A stretch of 16,019 nt of DNA, taken from the NCBI GenBank assembly GCA_018061485.1, contig JAGOUA010000003.1:1-16019 (forward strand), written 5' to 3'. The stretch's first letter is position 1. Each line of letters starts with the position of its first letter. This document shows positions 7,712-14,665 of this stretch, in pieces. The DNA comes from Patescibacteria group bacterium (lineage in GTDB: Bacteria > Patescibacteriota > Patescibacteriia > 2-12-FULL-60-25). The notes under the pieces were generated by a model. It worked only from the letters and a program-made list of their open reading frames with translations. It was not told the DNA's origin and made no database searches. The position numbers and the translations under genes are program-made.

Positions 7712-8281
7712 ATGCGTCTCTCTGCACGACAAAAACGCGCCCGACTTTTGACGGATGCGGTGATTATTGTAGGAAGTATCGTTGTAGCTACGGCATTGGT
7801 CCAGACGGGCGTCATTCATGCGGCGGTGCATGGGGTGCGCGATTTGGCGTATGCGGGAAGTTTTTTGGCAGGGCTCTTTTTTACATCGCTTTTCACGATT
7901 GCGCCTTCTATTGCCACGCTTGGCGTTCTCGCGCAAGAACAGGCGCCAATCAGCGTGGCGGTGTTTGGTGGGCTTGGAGCCATGTGTGGAGATCTGATTC
8001 TGTACCTGTTTGTCCGCGATCGAGTGTCAGAGGATTTTGCGTACTTACTACGGTCTCCTCGAGCGAAGCGGTGGAAAGCGGTGGTCGCTTCCCGTGTTCC
8101 GCGTGTTCTGTGGCCCATGTTTGGAGCGATGATCATCGCTTCGCCTTTGCCAGACGAGATCGGTGTGGCGATGATGTGGCTCTCAAAAATGCGTCTAGGG
8201 ATCTTTTTACCGGTGACCTTCTTCGCGAATGGGTTGGGGATTTATGGGGTGGCGTTAGTAGCACGGGCTTTACACGGATAG
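7712..8281 (+). CDS. Polytopic membrane protein, weakly VTT/DedA-like
   Basis: 189 residues with about five hydrophobic segments (roughly 14-35, 45-65, 78-100, 128-150 and 160-185). A basic N-terminus (RLSARQKRAR) suggests the N-in orientation. The pattern GGLGAMCGDLILYLFVRDR followed later by a polar re-entrant-like stretch (IIASPLPDEIGVAMMW) and a glycine-rich final helix resembles the layout of VTT/SNARE-associated (DedA, TVP38) proteins, which are lipid scramblases or transporters. The similarity is by pattern only, and the usual conserved Arg-rich segment is not clear, so an unrelated small transporter is possible. It is divergent from the antiporter and convergent with the rhodanese gene, with only 3 bases between the two stops. 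Confidence 0.6.
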   Translation: MRLSARQKRARLLTDAVIIVGSIVVATALVQTGVIHAAVHGVRDLAYAGSFLAGLFFTSLFTIAPSIATLGVLAQEQAPISVAVFGGLGAMCGDLILYLFVRDRVSEDFAYLLRSPRAKRWKAVVASRVPRVLWPMFGAMIIASPLPDEIGVAMMWLSKMRLGIFLPVTFFANGLGIYGVALVARALHG

Positions 8282-8284
8282 GTT

Positions 8285-8815
8285 CTACGCCTTATTCCAC
8301 GGCATCTTTGCTAGCATAAAAGCCATGCCACACCATCCTGTTGCGCCGGCAACGGTGAGCCCTCCGCCCACAAACAAGGCGATGCCTAAAAACCAGGGCG
8401 ATACGAGCCCGGCGAGGGCGAAACTCAGAAGAATCAGTGCGCCAGCCGCGAGCAGGACTTGGCGCATCAAAGGAATGCCGCTTGTTTTGAGCGATGTTGT
8501 TGGGTGACCAGCGGCTTCCCAAGCGATCAGACCGCCTTCCACGTTGATAAGTTCTGCGGTGATGCCAGCTTGTCGCAACAAATCGATAGCTTGCTGACTA
8601 CGTCTTCCTGAGCGGCAATGGACGTAGATGGTGGTTTTATCGGTGAGTTCATCCAGTCGTGAAGAGAGTTCGCTTAGAGGAATGTTTTTGACACCAGCGA
8701 TGTGTTTCTCTCGATATTCTTGCGGAGTACACACGTTGATAAAAGCAACAGACGGATCAGAGGATTGCGAAGAAGCGAGGACGGTCTTAAATGCTTCCGT
8801 GGAAAGATGAGTCAT
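8285..8815 (-). CDS. YgaP-like membrane-bound rhodanese
   Basis: 176 residues. A single rhodanese domain (about 1-105) has its active-site loop CRSGRRS at 67-73, Cys67 being the sulfur-carrying residue. It is followed by a DUF2892 membrane hairpin (about 115-176; IPLMRQVLLAAGALILL, then GWCGMAFMLAKMPWNK), the same two-part layout as E. coli YgaP. Cys162 in the WCGMA motif is conserved in this group. The usual 'DVRTPxEY' motif reads INVCTPQEY here, so Asp and Arg are replaced and an extra Cys29 appears. The enzyme probably moves sulfane sulfur at the membrane, for detoxification or signalling; the donor and acceptor are unknown. It has its own promoter just downstream of the ATP synthase terminator. 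Confidence 0.9.
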   Translation of the reverse strand: MTHLSTEAFKTVLASSQSSDPSVAFINVCTPQEYREKHIAGVKNIPLSELSSRLDELTDKTTIYVHCRSGRRSQQAIDLLRQAGITAELINVEGGLIAWEAAGHPTTSLKTSGIPLMRQVLLAAGALILLSFALAGLVSPWFLGIALFVGGGLTVAGATGWCGMAFMLAKMPWNKA

Positions 8816-8823
8816 ATAGAAAA

Positions 8824-8852
8824 AGCATGCGACATAAGGCCTGTCTTGTCTA
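8824..8852 (-). promoter_or_regulatory. Promoter for the membrane rhodanese gene
   Basis: On the minus strand TAGACA (8847-8852, five of six matches to TTGACA) is followed after exactly 17 bases by CATGCT (8824-8829, three of six matches to TATAAT). The -10 box ends 8 bases before the ATG, again predicting an almost leaderless mRNA. The site sits between the atp terminator and the rhodanese start. Confidence 0.38.
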
Positions 8853-8886
8853 GCGATGCGGCGCCGTCTGTAGAATTCCTAAACAA

Positions 8887-8909
8887 ACATCCCGCGGTTA
8901 GCGGGATGT
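8887..8909 (-). terminator. Rho-independent terminator of the atp operon
   Basis: A perfect 9-base-pair stem, ACATCCCGC paired with GCGGGATGT, has a 5-base loop (TAACC on the minus strand). On the minus strand it is followed by a T-rich run (TTGTTTAGG). The TAA stop codon of atpC is the first three bases of the loop, so the 5' arm encodes the last three residues. No T-run follows on the plus strand, so it acts in one direction. Confidence 0.8.
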
Positions 8910-9326
8910 CGTCGATTCAGGCTTCTTCTCGAGATAGGTAAGACGTTCTTGCGTGGCAAGGCGCTCGTCATCCAAGAATTGAATTTCGTAGTCACTGAGG
9001 GCTGTTTTATCATGCAACGCTTGAAGGACATGCTCAAGATACTCTTTTGCGGTTTGATGGCTGAGTTCACCTCGTTTTTCTGCTTGATACACCGCAAAGG
9101 TGACTTCGTCCTGATGCTGGTTGATAAACACAAAGCCGCGTTGAACGACAAAGTGTTCGGTATGGTCGGGAGTTTCTACGCGAATGGGCGAAAAGCGGAT
9201 CGTGCCCTGGAGGGAGGCGTGTCCAGGCAAGATACGGAGAGCCCCGAGCTCGGTAAACGCGTCGACAGACTGTACGTTTTCGCGAAAGAGCGCTTCGCCG
9301 TCCGGCGTACGAATAAACACCTTCAT
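8898..9326 (-). CDS. atpC: F1Fo ATP synthase epsilon subunit
   Basis: 142 residues. The N-terminal beta-sandwich (about 1-88) shows the usual opening (MKVFIRTPDGE) and the family GxLxILPxHA motif as GALRILPGHASL. The C-terminal helical hairpin (about 90-135; EKRGELSHQTAKEYLEHVLQ) is intact. The subunit sits on gamma in the central stalk, transmits rotation to the Fo ring and can inhibit ATP hydrolysis through its C-terminal helices. It is the last gene of the operon and starts 3 bases after the atpD stop. The final codons and the stop form part of the terminator hairpin. Confidence 0.95.
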   Translation of the reverse strand: MKVFIRTPDGEALFRENVQSVDAFTELGALRILPGHASLQGTIRFSPIRVETPDHTEHFVVQRGFVFINQHQDEVTFAVYQAEKRGELSHQTAKEYLEHVLQALHDKTALSDYEIQFLDDERLATQERLTYLEKKPESTTSR

Positions 9327-9329
9327 ACG

Positions 9330-10763
9330 TTAGGTTTGCTTGCTCTGTTCGTAGCGAGTGATCACGTCATCGATGCCGCCCGCCATGTAGAAGTGCTGCT
9401 CTGGAATGTGATCGTAGGTTCCTTCCAGAATACCCTTAAAGCCACGAACCGCTTCTTGACGTGGAACAAGCTGACCAGGAGTACCCGTAAACTGTTCAGC
9501 GACAAAGAAGTTCTGCGTCAAAAAGCGTTGAATCTTACGAGCACGCGACACGGTAAGCTTGTCGTTTTCTGAGAGTTCGTCCATGCCCAAGATCGCAATC
9601 ACGTCCTGAAGCTCCTTATAGCGCTGTAGCGTGCGTTGAACGCCGTTCGCCACCTCGTAGTGCTCAACGCCCACAATGTCCTCTTTGAGGGCTGTAGAGG
9701 TCGAATCCAGAGGATCAACGGCGGGATACAATCCCATAGAGGCTTGCTTACGCGAAAGCACGATGGTTGCGTCCAAGTGGGCGAAGGTGGTGGCAGGAGC
9801 TGGGTCAGTTACGTCGTCTGCCGGCACGTACACCGCTTGCACCGAGGTAATAGACCCTTTTTTGGTAGATGTAATACGCTCTTGAAGCTGAGCCATGTCT
9901 GTCGCGAGCGTTGGCTGATAGCCCACCGCCGATGGCAAGCGTCCAAGAAGCGCCGAGACTTCTGCTCCCGCTTGCGTAAAGCGGAAGATGTTGTCGACGA
10001 ACATCAAGATATCTTTTCCTGCATCACGAAAGGTTTCGGCCATGGTAAGACCGGTAAACGCCACGCGCATACGCGCTCCCGGTGGTTCGTTCATCTGACC
10101 GAATACCATCGCGACTTTGTCCATAACGCCAGAATCGCGCATTTCGTGGATCAAGTCGTTGCCTTCACGCGTGCGCTCGCCAACGCCAGCAAACACCGAG
10201 TAGCCTCCGTGCGCCATAGCCACGTTGTGGATCAACTCTTGCATGATGACGGTTTTTCCCACGCCTGCACCGCCGAAAAGGGCGATTTTTCCTCCCTTGA
10301 TAAAGGGTACCAGCAGGTCAATCACCTTGATGCCCGTTTCAAACACTTCCGCTTTTCCGCTTTGCTCGGCAAAAGAGGGTGGTGCTGCGTGAATGGAGCG
10401 ACGCTCTGCTTGAGCGCCCTCGAGAGCTGGAAGACCGTCGATCGGCTCACCAATCACGTTAAAGACGCGGCCAAGAACCGCCTCGCCCACGGGGGCGGTG
10501 ATAGGAGACAGGGTATCCTCAACGGCTTGACCGGAGTAGATACCGTCTGTTGAAGCCATGGCCACGGTACGCACAACGCCAGAACCAAGGTGCGCTTGAA
10601 CTTCAAGGACGAGCTTTGGGCTGACCCCCTGTACGATCAGGGCACTGTATCGTTCTGGAACGTGGTCGGAAAACGCGACGTCGACAACCACGCCAACCGC
10701 TCGAACGATATGTCCGACGGGGCGCGCGTCCGATGTTTTGTGAGAGGAAGATTTGGGAGACAT
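9330..10763 (-). CDS. atpD: F1Fo ATP synthase catalytic beta subunit
   Basis: 477 residues from ATG 10763. It contains the P-loop GGAGVGKT (164-171), the catalytic glutamate in GERTREGNDL (Glu196), and the nucleotide-site motif FVDNIFRFTQAGAEVSALLGR (255-275). The C-terminal gamma-contacting motif is DELSEND (395-401) in place of DELSEED, losing one acidic residue. Three beta subunits carry the catalytic sites of F1 and make ATP or hydrolyse it to pump ions. A TTG two codons upstream (10769) is open, but the ATG has the usual T-before-start context. The gene lies 12 bases after atpG. All catalytic residues that I can check are present. Confidence 0.97.
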   Translation of the reverse strand: MSPKSSSHKTSDARPVGHIVRAVGVVVDVAFSDHVPERYSALIVQGVSPKLVLEVQAHLGSGVVRTVAMASTDGIYSGQAVEDTLSPITAPVGEAVLGRVFNVIGEPIDGLPALEGAQAERRSIHAAPPSFAEQSGKAEVFETGIKVIDLLVPFIKGGKIALFGGAGVGKTVIMQELIHNVAMAHGGYSVFAGVGERTREGNDLIHEMRDSGVMDKVAMVFGQMNEPPGARMRVAFTGLTMAETFRDAGKDILMFVDNIFRFTQAGAEVSALLGRLPSAVGYQPTLATDMAQLQERITSTKKGSITSVQAVYVPADDVTDPAPATTFAHLDATIVLSRKQASMGLYPAVDPLDSTSTALKEDIVGVEHYEVANGVQRTLQRYKELQDVIAILGMDELSENDKLTVSRARKIQRFLTQNFFVAEQFTGTPGQLVPRQEAVRGFKGILEGTYDHIPEQHFYMAGGIDDVITRYEQSKQT

Positions 10764-10784
10764 AGTCAATAGGGGTTAGTCAAT
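10763..10784 (-). repeat. Two copies of an 8-base repeat at the atpG-atpD junction
   Basis: TAGTCAAT occurs at 10763-10770 and 10777-10784 on the plus strand (ATTGACTA on the minus strand), 14 bases apart. One copy covers the end of atpG and its stop; the other runs into the atpD start codon. It may be chance, or a local duplication in a 12-base spacer. Confidence 0.5.
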
Positions 10785-11708
10785 GGCGGCGGTTCCACCG
10801 GCAAGCTCAGCAAGTTGTTGCGTGATCGCGCCTTGGCGGACTTTGTGATACTCGTGAGTGAATTCTTGCAAGCGTTTGTCGGCTGCTTCCGTAGCGTTTT
10901 TCATGGCGACCATACGGCTTGAGTATTCACACGCTTTCAGCTCGTAGAAGGCTTGGAGAAACACGCTTTGCACAAGTTGTCGTACAAACGCATCCATCAC
11001 TTCTTCACGCGAAGGTTCGAGTAGGACGGGAGCCGTGTCTTCTTCGAGCATCGGGTGCTTTGGTTGAGCTAAGAGCGGTACCCCTACCATGCTTTCCGGA
11101 TCTTTCCAGCCGAGGTGGGATTCCACCATCGACGGACTAAACGGCAGGTAGCGCTTGGTGGTTGGATAAAACACGAATGGGTTGACGTAGTGGGGAGAGA
11201 TGAGAATGATTTCGCGGCATTCTTTTCGCGTCCAGAACCCCACGATTTTCTCGATCAGCTTGAGCGAAGAGAGTGGATCGAGCGCCTCGCGAATCCCCTC
11301 GAACTTTTTCACAGGAGGGAATCCCGCGTACTGAGCGGCTTCCGCACTCTTACGACCAATGGTGATCAAGAGGCGTTTTTCTGGAGGGAGCGCGTTCCAT
11401 TCTTCAGATCGCCACAAGTGACGCAAGAGCTGTTGGTTGAGAGATCCGCACAAGCCTTTGTCCGACGTGATAATCACAAACAAGGTCGGAAGAGACGGGT
11501 CTCGAACCTCGCCCCAAGGAAGCTCCTCGACGTTCGCTTGATGCGGCAAAAACTCACGCAAAAGACCCCAGGCATAGGTGCGGGCGCCGAGCGCTTTTCG
11601 TTGAAACGTGCGCATACGGCTGGCCGCAACCAGTTCCATGGCCTTGGTGATCTTGCGGGTGTTTTGCACCGCCTCGATCTTCTTTTTGATTTCGACAAGA
11701 AAAGCCAC
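10776..11708 (-). CDS. atpG: F1Fo ATP synthase gamma subunit
   Basis: 310 residues with a GTG start (11706-11708). The long N-terminal helix begins EIKKKIEAVQNTRKITKAM (6-24), the classic gamma opening. The Rossmann-like domain has TSDKGLCGSLN (81-91), and the C-terminal helix contains SSRMVAMKNATEAADK, which pairs with the N-terminal helix to form the rotating shaft inside the alpha3-beta3 ring. It is about 20 residues longer than the E. coli protein, with the extra length in the middle domain (about 170-225). It starts 14 bases after the atpA stop and is the only gene here with a GTG start. Confidence 0.96.
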   Translation of the reverse strand: MAFLVEIKKKIEAVQNTRKITKAMELVAASRMRTFQRKALGARTYAWGLLREFLPHQANVEELPWGEVRDPSLPTLFVIITSDKGLCGSLNQQLLRHLWRSEEWNALPPEKRLLITIGRKSAEAAQYAGFPPVKKFEGIREALDPLSSLKLIEKIVGFWTRKECREIILISPHYVNPFVFYPTTKRYLPFSPSMVESHLGWKDPESMVGVPLLAQPKHPMLEEDTAPVLLEPSREEVMDAFVRQLVQSVFLQAFYELKACEYSSRMVAMKNATEAADKRLQEFTHEYHKVRQGAITQQLAELAGGTAAID

Positions 11709-11722
11709 AGCGCAAAAGAGGG

Positions 11723-13252
11723 TTACGCTCGAGACGCCTTCGCGAAGAAGGTTTTGAGCACGTGTTCAATGTCGGCGGCAATATCATCCGAAAGCGCGCG
11801 TTCTGCCTCGATACGCTCGACGAGGGTTTTGGCTCGGCTAGCGGTATCACGTAGAAAGTCTTGCAAAAGAGGTGCGACTTGCTCGCGAGGAATCGCGTCA
11901 AGAAAACCACCTGTTGCGGCACGAAGCACTAAGATCTCTTGCCAGAGCGCGTAGGGTTGATGCGCTTTTTGCTTGAGGGATTCCACGACGCGTTCACCGC
12001 GAGTGAGTTGCTGCTTGGTGGTAGTATCGAGTTCGCTCGCAAATTGCGAGAAGGCGGCCAGTTCGTAGTACTGGGCAAGATCGAGCTTTACAGTTCCGGA
12101 AGACTTTTTCATGATCTTGGTTTGCGCCGCGGATCCCACGCGTGAAACCGAAATACCGACGTTCATCGCTGGACGAATACCTTGGTTAAAGAGCGTGCTC
12201 TCCAAAAAGATCTGTCCGTCCGTAATCGAGATGACGTTGGTTGGGATGTATGCCGAAACGTCGTTCGCTTGCGTTTCAACGATAGGGAGCGCCGTCAGCG
12301 AACCACCGCCTTGTTCCTGACTGAGTTTCGCGGCGCGTTCAAGGAGGCGCGAGTGAATGTAAAACACATCGCCTGGGTACGCTTCACGTCCTGGAGGTTT
12401 GCGCAAAAGCAGCGACATTTCGCGATACGCAACGGCGTGTTTAGACAGGTCGTCGTAAATAACGAGTGCATCTTGGCCTTTACGCATAAAATATTCGCCA
12501 ATCGCCGCTCCTGCGTATGGCGCAAGAAACTGCATGATCGCCGATGTCGAAGCACCCGCGTTCACCACCACGGTGTAATCCATGGCGCCATGTTCTTGGA
12601 GTGTACGCACCACTTGCGCGGTTTTGGATTCACGTTGGCCAACAGCGACGTAAATACAGACCATGTTTTGGCCGCGTTGGCTTAAAATGGTGTCGATAGC
12701 GACGGTTGTTTTTCCGGTTTGACGGTCGCCGATAATCAGCTCGCGCTGACCGCGTCCGATAGGGATAAGCGCGTCGATCGCAACGATACCGGTTTGGACC
12801 GGTTGGTTGACGGACGAGCGCTCCATAACGGACGGTGCCATCGCTTCGAGCGGCATAGATACGCCTTTTTTGAAGGCGGGACCTTCGTCAAGCGCGTTTC
12901 CAAGCGGGTCAACGACGCGACCAAGACGGGATTCGTCCACCGAAATCGCCAAAAAGCGGTTGGTGGATTGTACCGCCATACCTTCACGAACGCCTTGAGA
13001 GGACTCGAGCAATACGGCATACGCGGCATCGCGATCAATTTGCATCACGAGCGCGTTAATGGAGGTGTCCACCACGTGTAATACCTCGCCCATCTTGAGG
13101 CCGGGAAGGCCGTCGATGTGCAAAACGCCGTCTTTCACGGACTGAATCATGCCCGTGCCTTTTGCTCCCTCGCTAGAGACAGGGTGCTCTTCTGTGCGTC
13201 GAAGTGCCGCATCAAGAGCGGAGAAAAAAGAGGTGAGTGAGTCTTGAGACAT
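11723..13252 (-). CDS. atpA: F1Fo ATP synthase alpha subunit
   Basis: 509 residues. Order of parts: a short divergent N-terminal helix that docks delta (1-25), a beta-barrel (about 30-95), the nucleotide domain with P-loop GDRQTGKT (175-182), and a helical C-terminal domain. The arginine finger motif SVSRVGSAAQTKIMKK is present, so alpha should complete the catalytic site of the neighbouring beta subunit. The nucleotide bound here is non-catalytic. Start ATG 13252 lies 6 bases after the atpH stop. It is normal in length and motif content; only the N-terminal delta-binding helix differs noticeably from familiar sequences. Confidence 0.97.
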   Translation of the reverse strand: MSQDSLTSFFSALDAALRRTEEHPVSSEGAKGTGMIQSVKDGVLHIDGLPGLKMGEVLHVVDTSINALVMQIDRDAAYAVLLESSQGVREGMAVQSTNRFLAISVDESRLGRVVDPLGNALDEGPAFKKGVSMPLEAMAPSVMERSSVNQPVQTGIVAIDALIPIGRGQRELIIGDRQTGKTTVAIDTILSQRGQNMVCIYVAVGQRESKTAQVVRTLQEHGAMDYTVVVNAGASTSAIMQFLAPYAGAAIGEYFMRKGQDALVIYDDLSKHAVAYREMSLLLRKPPGREAYPGDVFYIHSRLLERAAKLSQEQGGGSLTALPIVETQANDVSAYIPTNVISITDGQIFLESTLFNQGIRPAMNVGISVSRVGSAAQTKIMKKSSGTVKLDLAQYYELAAFSQFASELDTTTKQQLTRGERVVESLKQKAHQPYALWQEILVLRAATGGFLDAIPREQVAPLLQDFLRDTASRAKTLVERIEAERALSDDIAADIEHVLKTFFAKASRA

Positions 13253-13258
13253 AGCAGA

Positions 13259-13825
13259 TCAGTGAGCGAATAAGCGACCAAGAAGATGTTTAGCGGTTCC
13301 TGTCCAACTGCGATCGACAAGCGTTCCTTGATGAAAGAGGCGAAACCCACCGCCCAGGGAAGCCTCTACGCGAAAGAGGGGAACGGCTTGAGCGTCGTGC
13401 GCTTGCAACGCTTCTCGCATATGAGCGCGTTCTTTTGCTTCGAGAAGAACAGGGGTCTGAACAAAGGCGAAGTGGCGAGGCGTGTGCGCTCGTACGAACG
13501 GCTGCAGTTCTTCGAGAAGATCTGGGTCTTGGTCGTACAAAGCGATGGTTTCGCACAGGCTTTCCGCGCAAGCTCGCCAAAACGCGTTGCTTCGGAGGTC
13601 TTTTGGTAGGCGCGGCGAAGCAAGATGTGGCGTTGCTTGACGCATGTTTTGCAGAAAAGCAGTTGCCTCCACGGTGCAGGCATACGCGCGAAGCGCCTGT
13701 GGAAGATCTGACGTTGCCAGAGCCGCCTGACGGGCCGATGGCGTCGCGTCAAAAAACGTTGGGTGCTGAGCGAGGCTCGCAAGCAGGGAGTGCGTCCATG
13801 CGGCAATCACGCGAGAAAGGGACAT
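13259..13825 (-). CDS. atpH: F1Fo ATP synthase delta subunit
   Basis: 188 residues, slightly longer than usual and poorly conserved, as expected for this subunit. The N-terminal part (1-110) is predicted helical and should bind the alpha N-termini at the top of F1. The C-terminal part contains LFRVEASLGGGFRLFHQGTLVD (about 149-170), matching the delta motif 'vdpxllGGfvvrxgdxxiDgS', then a short helix. Delta links F1 to the peripheral stalk made by subunit b. Position between atpF and atpA supports the call. The start is 8 bases after the atpF stop. Confidence 0.92.
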   Translation of the reverse strand: MSLSRVIAAWTHSLLASLAQHPTFFDATPSARQAALATSDLPQALRAYACTVEATAFLQNMRQATPHLASPRLPKDLRSNAFWRACAESLCETIALYDQDPDLLEELQPFVRAHTPRHFAFVQTPVLLEAKERAHMREALQAHDAQAVPLFRVEASLGGGFRLFHQGTLVDRSWTGTAKHLLGRLFAH

Positions 13826-13833
13826 AAGAGCGA

Positions 13834-14325
13834 TTAGCGTTTATCCCACGCGGTTTGCACGCTGGCGCGCACGACGTCTTGTGGAAGGCCTTTTTCGAGT
13901 ACCTGAAGCACAACGCGTTCGATACGTTCACGAATAGCCTGTTCTGTATCTTGCATCACGCGGGCTTTAATCGCCTCAGTTTGTGCAAGAGCCTCCGCAA
14001 GCATCGCCTCTCGACGAGCGGTAGCTTCTTCAAGAAGGGTTTTCGCCTCGGTTTCGGCTTCTGCTTTCAACGAAGCAAGCTCCGCGCGAAGGCGCTTGGT
14101 TTCTTCAAGAGCGCTTGCTTTTTGTTTTTGTGCTTCTTCTTGAAAAGACTTACGAAGTAGTTCTGCTTCGCTCAAGTTGCGTCGAATGGTGTCGCGTCGT
14201 TCATCCAAAAACTGAAGAACCGGCCTATACAGCAGCTTAGTCAAGATGCCGACAAGCAAGAGCGTGTTCAGCGCATACAGAACGATGCTCCATCCATCGA
14301 TTCCTAATTTCTGGAGAGCATCCAT
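13834..14325 (-). CDS. atpF: F1Fo ATP synthase subunit b
   Basis: 163 residues. One membrane helix (about 12-32) is followed by the conserved junction LYRPVLQFLDERRDTI (32-47) and a long charged coiled coil (about 45-150), rich in Glu, Lys, Ala and Arg. Two copies of b form the peripheral stalk that keeps F1 from spinning. There is only one b-type gene, so the stalk should be a homodimer. The initiation site reads CGCTCTTATG, almost the same as that of atpH (TCGCTCTTATG), with no Shine-Dalgarno sequence. Confidence 0.95.
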   Translation of the reverse strand: MDALQKLGIDGWSIVLYALNTLLLVGILTKLLYRPVLQFLDERRDTIRRNLSEAELLRKSFQEEAQKQKASALEETKRLRAELASLKAEAETEAKTLLEEATARREAMLAEALAQTEAIKARVMQDTEQAIRERIERVVLQVLEKGLPQDVVRASVQTAWDKR

Positions 14326-14350
14326 AAGAGCGGCAAGTAGTCGGTGAAAA

Positions 14351-14587
14351 TTAGACCACGAACAAGATGATGAGCGAGATCACGAGCGCGTAAATACCCG
14401 TGGATTCACAAATAGCCATGGCAACGATCATGTTTGGGAACATTTTTTCAGTCACGGCTGGGTTGCGACCCATAGCTTCCATGGCTTTTCCAGCCACATT
14501 CCCTTCAGCAAGGGCTGGAGCGATCGAACCAATACCCATACAAAGACCGGCGGCAATGACTTTCGCGATCAAGACGTATTCTGGCAT
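14351..14587 (-). CDS. atpE: F1Fo ATP synthase ring subunit c, with Na+-type ion site
   Basis: 78 residues forming a hairpin of two membrane helices (about 5-35 and 50-77) joined by the polar loop GRNPAVTEK (the usual R-(Q/N)-P). The ion-binding carboxylate is Glu61 in ESTGIY. Glu28 in LAEGNVAGKAMEA aligns with Gln32 of Ilyobacter and Glu32 of Fusobacterium c subunits; the Glu28-Glu61 spacing of 33 equals the Glu32-Glu65 spacing there. Ser62 and Thr63 match the Na+-ligand positions that follow the key Glu. This set of residues is the known signature of Na+-binding rings, so sodium coupling is a good inference. The leader is pyrimidine-rich, which may raise translation, since about ten or more copies of c are needed per enzyme. 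Confidence 0.97.
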   Translation of the reverse strand: MPEYVLIAKVIAAGLCMGIGSIAPALAEGNVAGKAMEAMGRNPAVTEKMFPNMIVAMAICESTGIYALVISLIILFVV

Positions 14588-14665
14588 ATAACGAGGATGT
14601 ACAAGCTGTACAAGAGATAAAGAGAGAAGAATAAAGCGATCTAACCAGTCCTACTGAGAGAAGAG
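14588..14665 (-). promoter_or_regulatory. atpE leader: pyrimidine tract and paired TGTACA
   Basis: This 78-base spacer is the longest inside the operon. On the minus strand it holds a C/T-rich run (about 14611-14637) and then two TGTACA copies separated by GCT (14598-14612), each self-complementary and able to form a 6-base-pair hairpin. E. coli atpE also has a U-rich leader that boosts translation of subunit c; by analogy this may be a translation enhancer, an mRNA processing site, or an operator. There is no Shine-Dalgarno sequence before the ATG. Confidence 0.4.

Noticed and set aside
7629..7727. N-terminal extension of the antiporter to a start at 7727
   Set aside because: The added 33 residues are hydrophilic and would overlap the start of the divergent VTT-like gene by 16 bases; family members begin near the first membrane helix, which fits ATG 7628.
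7708..8319. Plus-strand open frame of 203 codons overlapping the VTT-like gene in another frame
   Set aside because: Composition is Cys/Arg/Trp-rich and not membrane-like; the alternative frame gives a coherent polytopic protein.
9636..10553. Long plus-strand open frame (305 codons)
   Set aside because: It lies wholly antisense to atpD, has a low-complexity His/Arg-rich composition, and resembles no family.
10764..10769. TTG start for atpD at 10769
   Set aside because: ATG two codons later is a more usual start and fits the context shared by the other atp genes.
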